Assembly (NCBI RefSeq): GCF_910596095.1
Contig: NC_056545.1
Span: forward strand, 2,092,001-2,156,000
Source: Thunnus maccoyii
Lineage: Eukaryota; Chordata; Actinopteri; Scombriformes; Scombridae
Direction of reading: 5' to 3'
DNA length: 64,000 nucleotides
A model generated the notes under the pieces. It was not told the origin of the DNA. It did no database searches and saw nothing but the letters and a program-made list of their open reading frames with translations. The position numbers and the translations under genes were made by a program. Below, one piece after another: positions 11,540 through 22,864 of the stretch (position 1 is its first letter; each line of letters opens with the position of its first letter).

Positions 11540-12457
11540 TCAAAATAATTTTGACATGGATTTGCAGATTTCTGCAGATTGCACCCCATATATAAGTGGG
11601 TTCAGGGTGCCAGGGATGATATGAAACAGAATAGCAGAGAGTTTCCTGTAGTCTGAGTACTGCGGGAAGCGATGCAGAAGAATGGCAATCATCCCACTGA
11701 GCAGCATTATCAGATACACAACTAGATGAGTGCTGCAGGTCTTCAAAGCTTTACTGTTCAAAGATTTGTTCTTACTGGTCAAACAAACTACTGTAATCTT
11801 AGTATAAGTGAGAACAATACTGCCTATAGAAGCTGTAAGCAAGACTACAGTGAAAGTGAGGCCATAGACATTATTAATAAACACACTCTCACAGGAGAGT
11901 TTAAACAGCGAGGCATTATCACAGTAAGGATTCATGATCAGAGTCCTGCATCGGTTCAGCCGTATGGTTAGACCGAGCAGAATCCCAACCAAAACAAAGC
12001 CCACTCCCCAGGCAGAAACTGTCAGCTTGATCACCATCTTGTTGGTCATTATGGCAGCATAGCGTAAAGGATTGCAGATGGCAACATATCTGTCAAAGGC
12101 CATAATCATGAGCACAGTGTGAGCGGTGGTACCAAACATTTGTGTGGTGAAAGCTTGAATCACACATTCATAGTAAGTGATGATGCGTTCAGAGGGAGGC
12201 AGCAACATGTCCATAAGCAAACGGGGCACCATGTTTGAATTTCCAAGGATGTCATTGAGTGGCAGGTTGCAAAAAAGGAGATACATGGGCTGGTGAAGAT
12301 TCTTGTCAATAAAAACCAGACATGTAATGCCTACATTCAAAAACATTAGAAAAACATAGGAGAAAAAAAAGAAGAGAAAGACAGGATAGATAGAGCCCTT
12401 TGAGATATTTAATCCCTCGAGCTGGAGTGTGAAGCTGTTGTAGGTGTAGTTTTCCAT
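11540..12457 (-). CDS. Olfactory receptor OR3 (305 aa, C-terminus shortened)
   Basis: Near-duplicate of OR2 with all receptor landmarks (NYT, HQPMY, TM3 Cys, DRYVAIC, ECL2 cysteines, KALKTCSTHL, NPLIYG). It ends after SMSKLF: the codon that is CGA (Arg) in OR2 is TGA here, a C-to-T change on the coding strand at a CpG, removing the last nine residues. All seven membrane segments remain, so function is plausible but the tail is lost. The start is ATG 12455-12457, four bases inside the acceptor CAG; the open frame to 12547 is intronic. The predicted leader has an in-frame upstream ATG at 12688-12690, as in OR2. Confidence 0.9.
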   Translation of the reverse strand: MENYTYNSFTLQLEGLNISKGSIYPVFLFFFFSYVFLMFLNVGITCLVFIDKNLHQPMYLLFCNLPLNDILGNSNMVPRLLMDMLLPPSERIITYYECVIQAFTTQMFGTTAHTVLMIMAFDRYVAICNPLRYAAIMTNKMVIKLTVSAWGVGFVLVGILLGLTIRLNRCRTLIMNPYCDNASLFKLSCESVFINNVYGLTFTVVLLTASIGSIVLTYTKITVVCLTSKNKSLNSKALKTCSTHLVVYLIMLLSGMIAILLHRFPQYSDYRKLSAILFHIIPGTLNPLIYGVQSAEICKSMSKLF

Positions 12458-12667
12458 CAACCTGCAATAAGAAAGATCAGAAATCACTGATATGCTTAAT
12501 GATAAATTATATAAACATTTTGCTTTTACCAGATAATGAAGTTCCACAAAAGATTAAAACAACCAAAACAAAAACTTAAGTGAAAGATAATGACTACGTT
12601 TTGACTTTGATCGGAGATTGATAATATATATTGTCAGAGAAAAAGACTATTTGTAATTCAGTAATAC

Positions 12668-12801
12668 CTGCTTTGACTCCTCTGGTTCATCAGTCTTTCG
12701 TCTTTTCTTTCTAGAGTCTTTGTTGGCAGTTGATATCCAGCAAAGAAGATCTCTTCCTTGGTTGTAGTTTTATATAGCTCTAGTTTTATCACCAGGGGGC
12801 T
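12668..12801 (-). promoter_or_regulatory. OR3 promoter, leader exon and donor
   Basis: O/E-like AGCCCCCTGG (12792-12801), a good TATATAAA box (12768-12775), a leader exon of about 70 nt and the donor CAG|GTATT at 12668/12667. The predicted leader intron is 12462-12667. Confidence 0.7.
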
Positions 12802-15800
12802 CATTCATTCATTACAACATTATGAAGTCATAATGGCTATCTTAATGGCCCAATATGTAATTTCCCTGCATTAATATGTCCAAAACACTAGACCTATGTT
12901 ATATATTTTGTTGAGGTGTGAACTTGCTGGATTAGCTGGTAACTTTAGCTGCATCAGAATTCTAAATGAACCTGAATTATACAACGACAATAGCTTGAGC
13001 TGCTATCACAAATCTAATGTTAAGACCAAATTAAAAACGTCAGTAGCATTTGATTTTTTTTTTTGGACACAAACAGCACACTATGACAAATCTCATGTTA
13101 AGATAAAATCAAAACAAATATCAATAATGTTAGCTACTAACTGTGTCCATTAGATTGCCATGTTTAAGCTCAACTACACAATGCTAGTAACTTTAGTTGC
13201 AGACTTTAGCCCTAACTGAGGGTTGCCAACTTTGGTGCCTGGCTGAAGTGAGATTTTGATGCCATGGGCTTAACCATGCATACGTGCATGACAGCAGCAG
13301 CAGCTTCATCAGTAACAGGAGTTTGGACCAAAAAACTTAACCTAAGGTAAGACAAAACGAAGCTCTATTAAAATATTGAATATGGTGATATTGCCTATCC
13401 TTTGACATCAACAGCAGTGGTTCCGCGGCTGGCTAACGGCCGCTAACATAGCCAGGCAGTCTCTGTGTGACCATAACACTGAATGTAACAACACAGACGT
13501 CCACAGCTAATGTTAGCTAACATTAGCGGAGCATCACAAGACACTGTTGTCAGCCATTTGCCAGCCGCCAAATCACTGCTGTTTTGATGTCAAATTATAG
13601 GCAAAATCATCATCTTTGATATTTTAATCTAGCTTTGTCTGGTTTTACCTGCAGGTTAAGTTTTTTGGTCTAACCACCGTTTTCCTCCAACAGTAGGAAA
13701 CAGTTGAAGACCGTTGACTCTGGAAGAATCTGATATTTAACTACATTTAAATGATAAAATGTTACATACTGTTTAATACTGTTACATACGATTTGAACAG
13801 AGGACTTTTATTTTAATAAAGTTGTTTCACAACATGACACTTAACATCAGGAAGTGAACTGGATGACAGGACACTTATCAATAATACAATGGTAAATCCC
13901 ATAAAAAAAGCAAAGCTAGCAGAGCTAGCATTACACTATTTAACTTAAAACAGTTACTAGATGTGTACACTAAACGATCTTTATGAACCTATAATAACTT
14001 TTAAGATGTAACAGGAGCATTTCCAAACAGACAACATGACAAGGGAGCCTTGAATTAAGACATGACAAACATAAAGTGTGGTGCTAAGCTAAAAGAAAGA
14101 TAGCTCACTGCAGTCAGTCAGTTTCTTCTGCAGTTGCTTCACTTCTGGTGAAGTTATTGAGCAGAAAAACATACAGCACCACTCCGCCATTGCAACTACG
14201 TTGTGGTCGGAGGGGGTATTATCCTAAAATCCTGTCAGCAGGACTCAAGCATTCTGCTGCCACCTAGAGGCCACAATTATCTAGTGCAGTCCCCTCTTTT
14301 ATTGCTGCGGCAGCAACATGGTAATGTGGCAGTAAAGCAGACTAATGAAACGAGAAACATCTGTAGCTAATTATCTGCTCAGCTACAACACGTTAAACAG
14401 CATGTAAATGCTCACTTTGGACCCGTTAGTTGGTGGTTTGGTGTTTTTTCTTCAAAAGTTAGTGTCACACTGTCCATGACTTGTAACTACAGCAGTTTGT
14501 TCACTTTGTCTCCATTCTGTATGGTAACCTCAGTAGCCTGCCAGCTAATGTCAATCAAACAAGCCTTTGACATGCCCCTCCTGATGGCTGAGAAAAAAAG
14601 GTGCATTTCTCATACTTTTCCAAAAACTTTTTTTCTTCATTCTAGTAATGCAAAACTATTAGAAACACATTGAAAAAATATATTGACATTATTTTTGATT
14701 GCAAAGTGGGATGTTTAAATATGATTTCATTTGGATTTTAATGTAAATTAACGAGGATATTGTGAAATTCTTGAAAATTAGTGTACTTTTTGTCAATTTG
14801 TTTTACCAACAATCATATTTAAACATCTGTCTTTGCAGCTAATATTACTGACATTTAACCCAGTGTTCAACATCTGGTTCACCAACAAGACAGTCCCAAC
14901 ACACAAGAACACAACACAGAGACCTAGAGCATCTAGGTGAGGGACCTACAGAACAGAGGAAAACAAAGTGTGTTAAATAGTCATAACATGAGAATAAACA
15001 GGTGGTTTAACATTTTTCAGCTGTGACTCATGGTTATAGAGTAGAATAGAATTCTTTTATTTTCATTGCACAGAATACAACAAAATTGAGTAGCAATCCA
15101 GACGGTGCATTCACACATAAGGTGTTAAATATATAAATAACCTGGGCATTTGCACATAGAAATCTCATGTTTCCAAGTGAGAAATCACGTCATTTCTAGT
15201 TGAATTTTGATGGTATCACCTTAAAAAAGAGGGAATCTGTAGAAATGTGTGCCTTATTTTCTGGTAATTACTGATGGTAATTTATTGGAAGTGTGCTGTA
15301 AATATGATGGTATTATACTGATATCCCACAAGTAAACATGAAAGTAATATTACTACTTTTTTTAAAAATACCCACTTATTCCCCTCACTTTCATTAAAAT
15401 TATTTCAGCCACTGTAATAGCAAAGAATATACACTACTGGTCACTGAAAATTAGTTTCTGACTGGGTGGAAGATGTGGATTCACTTTTAATAACCGGACA
15501 GTATAACCAAACACTAATGACACAGGGGTTTATTTTTAGTTCTAATTTAATGTGTCTGTATTAAACTGTAGGTAAAGATGGCAACAGTGAGACTAACCTG
15601 AGGAGCTGGAAGCTAGGGTTATTTATTTATACACTACCAACAAAAATAAATGACAAACTGCTCAATCAGAACAATATAAAAACTAATCATAGATTGACAA
15701 TAACACAATTAATTTCACTTACTTTTATACTTTTGCATGACAACTGTCAAAGTCTTGATATCCACAGGGATGAATAAAAATATATGATATATGGGATATC

Positions 15801-15836
15801 ATGGGAAATTATGGCTGTGCTTGCAAATTCTATTTA
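12802..15836. other. OR3-OR4 intergenic region
   Basis: No gene supported. It holds the inverted-repeat element at 13324-13672 and, near 15040-15110, a LINE/SINE-like 3' sequence (TTCTTTTATTTTCATTGCAC, then CAACAAAATTGAGTAGCA). The 85-codon frame at 12896-13153 has no recognisable domain. Confidence 0.6.
13324..13672. mobile_element. Inverted-repeat (foldback-like) element
   Basis: The left arm, about 13324-13426 (from TGGACCAAAAAACTTAACCT), pairs with the reverse complement of about 13575-13672 (AGGTTAAGTTTTTTGGTCTA). Arms are about 100 bp and roughly 85% matched, with a 150-bp loop that itself contains short palindromes (GCTAATGTTAGCTAACATTAGC). No coding capacity. Most likely a MITE. Confidence 0.7.
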
Positions 15837-16775
15837 TCATGATGGCAAAACCTTCTTGGACAACAACTTTGACAATAATTTCTGTATTTCTTTGGACTGC
15901 ACACCATAAATAATAGGGTTGAGGCTGCCAGGGATGATATGAAACAAAATGGTACAGAGTTTTCTGTAGTCCGAGTATTGGGGAAAGCGGTGAAGACTAA
16001 TGATAGACATTCCATTGAAGATCATGATCAGATACACAACTAGATGAGTGCTGCAGGTCTTCAAAGCTTTACTGTTCAAAGACTTGTTCTTATTAGTGAG
16101 ACAGACTACTGTAATCTTAGTATAGGTGAGAACAATGGTGCCTACTGAACCTATAAACAGGACGACAGTGAATGTGATGCCATAGACATTATTAATATAC
16201 ACACTCTCACAGGAGAGTTTAAACAAGGAGGCATTGTCACAGTAAGGATTCGTGATCAGAGTCCTGCATGTATTCAGCCGTATGGTCAGACCGAGCAGAA
16301 TCCCAACCAAAACAAAGGCCACTCCCCAGGCAGAAACTGTCAGCTTGATCACCATCTTGTTGGTCATTATGGCAGCATAGCGTAGAGGATTGCAGATGGC
16401 AACATATCTGTCAAAGGCCATAATCATGAGCACAGTGTGGGAAGTGGTGCCAAACATGTGTGTGGTGAAAGCTTGGACCACACACTCGTAGTAGCTAATG
16501 AGGCGTTCAGAGGGAGGCCTAAACATGTCTATAAGCAACCGGGGCACCATGATCGAATTTCCAAGGATATCATTGAATGGAAGGTTGCAAAAAAGCAGAT
16601 ACATAGGCTGGTGAAGGCTTTTGTCTATGAAAATGATTACAGCGATGCCTAAATTGGCAACCATTATAAACAGATAGGAGAAAAAAAAGAAGAGATAGAG
16701 AGGGTAGATAGAATCCTTTGAGACATTTAACCCTTCCAGCTGTAACGTGGGGCTGTTGTAGGTGTAGTTTTCCAT
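15837..16775 (-). CDS. Olfactory receptor OR4 (312 aa)
   Basis: Intact receptor. Positions counted on this protein: NYT sequon at Asn3, TM1 about 24-50, PMY 57-59, TM3 Cys98, DRY 122-124, TM4 about 143-165, ECL2 cysteines 170, 179 and 189, TM6 entry KALKTCSTHL 236-245, NPIIYG 286-291. It differs from all neighbours in having RLNTC instead of RLNRC just before ECL2. The start at 16773-16775 is chosen because the CAG acceptor lies four bases upstream; the longer frame to 16817 reads into the intron. Family role: odorant detection in ciliated olfactory neurons through a G protein. Confidence 0.95.
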   Translation of the reverse strand: MENYTYNSPTLQLEGLNVSKDSIYPLYLFFFFSYLFIMVANLGIAVIIFIDKSLHQPMYLLFCNLPFNDILGNSIMVPRLLIDMFRPPSERLISYYECVVQAFTTHMFGTTSHTVLMIMAFDRYVAICNPLRYAAIMTNKMVIKLTVSAWGVAFVLVGILLGLTIRLNTCRTLITNPYCDNASLFKLSCESVYINNVYGITFTVVLFIGSVGTIVLTYTKITVVCLTNKNKSLNSKALKTCSTHLVVYLIMIFNGMSIISLHRFPQYSDYRKLCTILFHIIPGSLNPIIYGVQSKEIQKLLSKLLSKKVLPS

Positions 16776-16965
16776 CAACCTGAAAGAACAAAACAATGCT
16801 CCTATTGTCACATGCAATGTCTAGGCAATCTACCTATAAGAGATCATTTTCTAGAGACAGTACTGACTGAGTGAATGGTATCAACATAAGTTTTCTCTCT
16901 GATCAGAAATTATGAGAAAAAGTTATAAAAATTGTGAAGAAACAGTTCTTGTAGACCATTAATAC

Positions 16966-17087
16966 TTGTTTGCGTGTCTCTGGTTTCAGTCCGTCCTCTC
17001 TTTCTCGTGTCTGGTAATACCCATCAGCACCAAACAAGATGTTCTCTGTTGCAGTGTTTTATAGACATGTTTTAACTCTCTGGGAAT
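16966..17087 (-). promoter_or_regulatory. OR4 promoter, leader exon and donor
   Basis: O/E-like ATTCCCAGAGA (17077-17087), TATAAAA (17057-17063), leader exon about 70 nt, donor CAA|GTATTA at 16966/16965. The predicted intron is 16780-16965. The leader holds a 12-codon upstream frame (ATGGGT...TGA) that ends before the donor. Confidence 0.7.
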
Positions 17088-18692
17088 CAATCATTGTTAC
17101 CTTGGATAATGTCTGATGCAACATGAAGGATTATTACATTGGCCATCATAGCTGTTGAAATACACAACTTGTAGCTCTAAGACTATAATGTTTATCTCAC
17201 ATTGTTGTACCTTCAGTTACACCATCACCTTATTTTTATTTAGACTTTCATTAACTCTCACAAAGCGGGTCAGGAGCTGTCAGGAGGTCTGAAGATCCAC
17301 CCGTATGAATATCAAAATTACCAATCAATAAAAACATAGTTAAAATCATTTGATATTCTAGAACAGTCAGTTCTGAGTGGTGTCCGGGGGACCCCCAGGG
17401 GTCGTTGAGGGGACTCCTGGGGGTCCCTAGGAGAAAGGGGGATAAATTATCTTCACTATAATTCCATCCATGTGTAAACACAATGACAGAATGTATGCCT
17501 ATTGGGTTTCATACACTTTCTGTAATAAAACATCTAAAAGCAAAAATCTCATCAGATGGGGGACATAATCCTGTCAACTGGGGGTCCCTGGTCTAATATT
17601 TGTCAGTTTGGTAATAGAGTGTTTGCAGATTTTGAGAAGTCTTGATAATCATTTAATTCAATTCCCTCAACAAAAGCCTTAGAAGGTAAGTCTTGAATAT
17701 TTTTCTTGCCTGTAGACAGTAACATTAACTAACACTTTTTTGTATGTGTTTGCAGGCAGTCAGGAGACGATCTACATCTATAAACTACAAGTGAGACTGG
17801 TGCGACACTGGATTGTGCTACACATAGCTGTTAGATTTTATGGAGCTTCAGTCAGTGCTATCAAACAGGTAGCAAACACTGTCACTACTGCAGCTACAGT
17901 ATCTAGGAAGCTCTCATAATGTACAAGTGTCAATTTTAGCAAAACAGTTTAATGAATTATTTAGTAATTGGGTAATCCAGCTTTCAGTTTTCTGCTGCTT
18001 ATCTAGGTCCAGGTCACCTTAATTGATTAGTTATATTACAAGGAATTATTGTTAGCTGGCAAGTAATGACAAGAATGAGATATAATGGTCAATAAATGAA
18101 TGTACTTAATACATAATTGAGTTTATGCCTGTTGTATGAAATGTGCTATATAAATAAATTTGACTTGACTTGACATATTGTCTCTGGTTTTCCATCATCC
18201 TTTGACTGGTATGACTATGAAAGAGGTATAAATTGAATTATGGTCTTTTAAAGTCTTACATTTCATTTTGTTAACACTGCAGAAACCCTGAGTTAAAAAA
18301 AAATAGATTGGGCACGTTTTACATGTGATGCAAAATACACATAATTTGGGAATTCATTAAGAGAAATGTGCTTGATGTAGGATAAATTACGATGAACACA
18401 CAACCTTTCCTGCCACCTTATTGGCTAAATATCTGATCATTTTCAAATAGTCCATCATCAAATCATTAACTGGACTTTTCTTTCTTAAAGGATAGGTTAA
18501 GGTTCAGGGCACAGTCACTTTTATTAAGCTTTTATAATGCACACTTGAGAACTACGGGATGTGACTACAGCATGTTATTATTTTCATCACTACATTTAAC
18601 CACATGAAATATTACATTTATAGAAAATGATTGCCTTTATAATTAGCATTGTATAACCACATTATTGGTAGATATTACCTTTTCTTATTATT
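17088..18692. other. OR4-OR5 intergenic region
   Basis: No gene. Repeat-like sequence at 17380-17600 (GGGGACCCCCAGGGG and related). At 18128-18176 there is a LINE 3' tail: GAAATGTGCTATATAAATAA followed by TTGACTTGACTTGAC, the style of L2-clade ends. Confidence 0.6.
18128..18176 (+). mobile_element. L2-type LINE 3' tail
   Basis: GAAATGTGCTATATAAATAA followed by repeated TTGAC. This is the terminal signature of L2/CR1-like LINEs in fish; only the very 3' end is present. Confidence 0.6.
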
Positions 18693-18852
18693 ATTACCGT
18701 GCTGTGATGTAAAGAATGAGGATGGGTTGCCTGTCCATTTTTTTTTTTTTTAACAAGGCACAAACACAAGAATATGGAATACAATAGGCCATTCTTAGTT
18801 CATATTTTATATCATTTGTGTTGTAAAATTTACAAATCAGACTTGGAAATTA

Positions 18853-19794
18853 TTATGATGGCAAGATTTTCTTGGGCTCAAACAACTTTGCCAAAAATTT
18901 CCGTATCTCTTTGGACTGCACACCATAAATAATGGGGTTCAGGCTGCCAGGGATTATATGAAACAGGATGCTACTGAGTTTTCTGTAATCTGAGTATTGA
19001 GGGAAGCGATGCAGAGCAATGAGGGACATTCCACTGAACACCATGATCAGATACACAACCAGATGAGTGCTGCAGGTCTTCAAAGCTTTACTGTTCAAAG
19101 ACTTGTTCTTGCTAGTCAGACAAACTACTGTAATCTTAGTATAGGTGAGAACCATGCTGCCTATTGAAGCTGTAAACAAGACTACAGTGAAAGTAAGGCC
19201 ATAGACATTATTAATAAACACACTCTCACAGGAGAGCATAAAAAGTGAGGCATTGTCACAATAGGGACTTGTGATCAGAGTCCTGCATCGGTTCAGCCGT
19301 ATGGTCAGACCGAGCAGAATCCCAACCAAAACAAAGGCCACTCCCCAGGCAGAAACTGTCAGCTTGATCACCATGTTGTTGGTCATTATGACAGCATAGC
19401 GTAGAGGATTGCAGATGGCAACATATCTGTCAAAGGCCATAATCATGAGCACAGTGAGACTGGTGGTACCAAACATGTGTGAGGTAAAAGCTTGGACCAC
19501 ACACTCATAGTAGCTAATGAGGCGTTCAGAGGGAGGCCTAAACATGTCTATAAGCAAACGAGGCACTAAGATTGAGTTTCCAAGGATGTCATTAAATGGC
19601 AGGTTGCAAAAAAGGAGATACATGGGCTGGTGAAGGTTCTTGTCAGTGAAAACCAGTATAGCAATCCCAACATTTGCAACCATTATAAACAGATAGGAGA
19701 AAAGGAAGAAGAAATACAAAGGGTAGACAGAATCTTTTGAAACATTTAACCCCTCCAGCTGGAGCGTGAAGCTGTTGTAGGTGTAGTTTTCCAT
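18853..19794 (-). CDS. Olfactory receptor OR5 (313 aa)
   Basis: Intact receptor with NYT at Asn3, HQPMYLLFCNL, YYECVVQ, MAFDRYVAICNP, ECL2 cysteines, KALKTCSTHL and NPIIYG. Peculiar to OR5 is GTTSLTVLM in TM3, where OR6 and most others have a His (T/S-HTVLM). OR5 and OR6 share TNNM at the TM4 start where others have TNKM or SNKM. The start is at 19792-19794, four bases inside the acceptor. About six residues differ from OR6. Confidence 0.95.
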   Translation of the reverse strand: MENYTYNSFTLQLEGLNVSKDSVYPLYFFFLFSYLFIMVANVGIAILVFTDKNLHQPMYLLFCNLPFNDILGNSILVPRLLIDMFRPPSERLISYYECVVQAFTSHMFGTTSLTVLMIMAFDRYVAICNPLRYAVIMTNNMVIKLTVSAWGVAFVLVGILLGLTIRLNRCRTLITSPYCDNASLFMLSCESVFINNVYGLTFTVVLFTASIGSMVLTYTKITVVCLTSKNKSLNSKALKTCSTHLVVYLIMVFSGMSLIALHRFPQYSDYRKLSSILFHIIPGSLNPIIYGVQSKEIRKFLAKLFEPKKILPS

Positions 19795-20086
19795 CAACCT
19801 GAAAGAACAAAACAATGTTCTTACTGTCACATGTACTGTCTAGTCAATCTACCAATGAGAAATAATTTTCTAGGAACAAAACTTATTGTACAATTAAACA
19901 CAACATAATCTTTTAGCTTTTCCCAGATATTAATTAATGCTAAGGTAATGCGTGTACAATACATAGTCTTTTACTATTGCTGTAACAGTTAAAGCTGAGT
20001 GAGCAAATATTATTTTACAAGTTATCAGACATTATGAAAAAAAATATAAAAATTGTGAAGAAACAGTTTTTTGTAGACCTGTAAGA

Positions 20087-20219
20087 CCTATTTGCGTGTC
20101 TTGGGTTACAATCTTTCTTCTCCTTCTTCTACTGGTTAACTGCTGGTAATACCCACCAGCACCAAACAAGATGTTCTCTGTTGCAGTGTTTTATAGACAT
20201 GTTTTTAACTCTTGGGGAA
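20087..20219 (-). promoter_or_regulatory. OR5 promoter, leader exon and donor
   Basis: O/E-like ATTCCCCAAGAG (20208-20219), TATAAAA (20188-20194), leader exon, donor ATAG|GTCTTA at 20087/20086. The predicted intron is 19799-20086. The leader appears to lack an upstream ATG. Confidence 0.65.
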
Positions 20220-21990
20220 TCAATCATTGTTACCTTGGATAATGTCTGATGAAATATTAAGGATTATTACACTGGGCATCGCAACTGTTAATGAGTTGAA
20301 ATATACAACTAGAGTAGACTAGAAGTCACGTTGTTCTACTTTCAGTTCCACCATCCAGAACTGTCCCTAGTCCTTTGGGGGCCCTAATCAAAATTTGGTT
20401 GGGGGCCCCTTTGATTTATGAGCAATGAACAAGGCACCACAACAAGAGCATAATGTAGCCGTTTCTATAGGTTTGACTAAAACACATAACTTACCAGCAT
20501 TGTCAGTCTTTTGGGTGACATGACCACGTTCCGCACCAGAAGTAGAGGTGGCTGATTGGAAAGGCAATGAAATAAAGAAATTAATTAAACATTGACTTAA
20601 CTTTTAGAATGCAGAAGGCTATCATTTTACTCCCCTTTTATACTCACTAGTGGGAGCTACAGTATGTTTACTGGCAACTGTGACCATTTTCCAATCATGT
20701 ACTTTAGTAGTGCTCCTGGAAAGGGGATGGAAAGAATTATTATAAGTTAGTAACGTTATCCCTTTAGTGCAGAGGCCAAACTGGGCATATATCTGCCTAA
20801 ACTTGTATTGTTCTGTTAAATGCTTTATAACACCAGATGTGAACATCACAGCTCCATAGATAATGGATAGATAATGGCTTAAATGATAATGATAGATGAT
20901 GGCTTAAATTGAAGAAGACCCTTGTACCATTAAATGTATTCATTTTAATAATTGACTTTTATAATTTCCATGTATATTAGGAGGCAGTAAACACACAGGT
21001 GACTTGGAAAAAAAATAGAAAATAAAGTTTCACATCACATTTTATCTTTATAATGATAATAATAATAATATCAGCTCAGCGAGACAGAAGCAGACCTCCA
21101 GAGTGACAGTGGATATACAAAATACAAGATGGCATGGCTAAGGCTGATATAAGAGGCTAATGCTCTCCTGTGGTTTAGTGCAGATTATCTTAAGATACAG
21201 GCACCAAAAATGGAGCCTAAAGGCTTAAATACATGTATCTCCTTGCCTCTTCTCTTCTTTGAGCCTCTTGTTTTTTCTTTTTTCGTGTACAGACAAATAT
21301 TTTCCTTTTTTGTCAGATATCGTAAGAGTCTCTGACTGACCCTGTGACAAGGGGTGATGTACACACTGTCACTGACACACACACACATACGGGTGCTGGG
21401 GCAAGCCTTACCCTCAGCTGCAAGGGCTGTTGATTTGCCATAAAAAACAACTAAATTAATAACCACTATGCTTATTATGATGTTTAATATAGAGAGCTGT
21501 GTTTCTTTTTATTTTATTCTTTTATGTTGCTTTTTTTGTGTGAAATTTTTCCCCTCTGCTTGGCTGGCTCTGCTGCCATCATTTTTTTTTCTATTAACTT
21601 TCACAAAGTGGTTGCTAGTTTCCTGGAATCCACACAAAGTGATGATGTAAATACAATGTAAACAGCAATTTAAAATTACACACGGCCATTGTCAGAAGTA
21701 AAGGCATCACCAACAAAACATAAACAGCTGAAAATATGTGAAATTATCTGGGATATGAAACGGTAGGAAATAAAACCTTTCAATTATTTGAAACCAATAA
21801 CAACAAAGAGACTCATAACTAGAGACTATGTCAGGAATCTTGATTTATTTTTGTTATTGATTTCAGTTTTAACAATCATATTAGTAATGTTTGTAACTTG
21901 TTTTTTTTCACCTGGTTCGTGACATGCTCTCTTTTACTGGCAGCAAGAAACCCATACATGCTATCGTGTCAACTAGAATGGATAACTGGT
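20220..21990. other. OR5 upstream spacer (unit A), no gene
   Basis: Non-coding, paired with the OR6 upstream spacer. Contains GGGGGCCCTAATCAAAATTT near 20380, an (AATA)n-like tract near 21050 and a short CA tract near 21380. The open frames at 20622-20849 and 21185-21466 exist in both copies but at different lengths and without a domain; I do not call them genes. Confidence 0.6.
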
Positions 21991-21994
21991 TTTC

Positions 21995-22530
21995 AAATTT
22001 TCTTATAGGGCACAGTATCTTCTTCACTGGAGGGGTACTTCACCATGTTTTTCTCCCATACAGTGCACCCTGAAGAGCACTTTACCATGTTTTTTGTTCA
22101 CTGAAAGGGCACTCATCATGGCATCATGTTTTCTCAAACGTGGGTGCAGCCTACAGGGCACTTAATTCCTTTTTTTCATTGAAAGGGCACCCAATTCTGA
22201 ACTTCAATATGTTAGACTTCTTTTTCACTAGAAGGACACCCATACAGAACCCCATTACAACGGCAACTCATTGTGGGGTACTTTACAGGACAGTATCACA
22301 TTTTCTTCCACTGAAAGGGAACCCATGAGGGCACTTCATTCCAGATTGTCACATATAGAGGCACTCTATAGGGCACTTCATCCTGATTTACCCATAACTA
22401 AGTCAGCAATTACAGAACTTTGGTATGTTTTCTCCTTTGTGCAGGCACCTTAAAGGGCATTTTATCATGTTTGCTCTACAGTGGGGGCACCTTAGAGGGC
22501 AATTTCACGGTTTTTGTCCTCGGGGGCACC
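21995..22530 (+). repeat. Degenerate minisatellite, GGGCAC-TTCA-CATGTTTT unit
   Basis: Eight or so diverged repeats of roughly 55-70 bp, each built from a GGGCACTT, a CATGTTTT run and a TTCACTGAAAGGGCACC phrase. The block repeats at about 26090-26330 in unit B, where it is cut short. Confidence 0.6.
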
Positions 22531-22864
22531 AGGAGGGCAGTTGAATAAATGAGTGGAGAAGCATAATCAATGCAGATGCTTCCACACACGTGCACTGCAT
22601 GGTACAAGTAAACAGTTAACATCAAGTTAAGCTCTGTGGCATATATAAAAATGCTGAGCAGGCCCAGTCAATTCAGATTTTGGCAGAAGGAAAAGATGTA
22701 AGATGTATTATTACCGTGCTGTGATGTAAAGAATGAGGATGGTTTGCCTGTCCATTTTTTTTTTACAAGGCACAAACACAAGAATATGGAATACAATAGG
22801 CCATTCTTAGTTCATATTTTATATCATTTGTGTTGTAAAATTTACAAATCAGACTTGGAAATTA

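Larger units (their letters stand above)
18693..22251. repeat. Tandem segmental duplication, unit A (OR5)
   Basis: About 3.56 kb containing OR5, its promoter and upstream DNA. It is almost identical to 22706-26330, which contains OR6. Similarity begins at ATTATTACCGTGC and ends at CATACAGAACC. Unit B has about 60 bp extra near 25580-25640 (TCTAGGGGGGCTTCTGCTGG and flanks). Confidence 0.9.

Noticed and set aside
20622-20849. Conserved 75-109 codon frame upstream of OR5 and OR6
   Set aside because: Shared only because of the recent tandem duplication; lengths differ between copies and no domain is visible.
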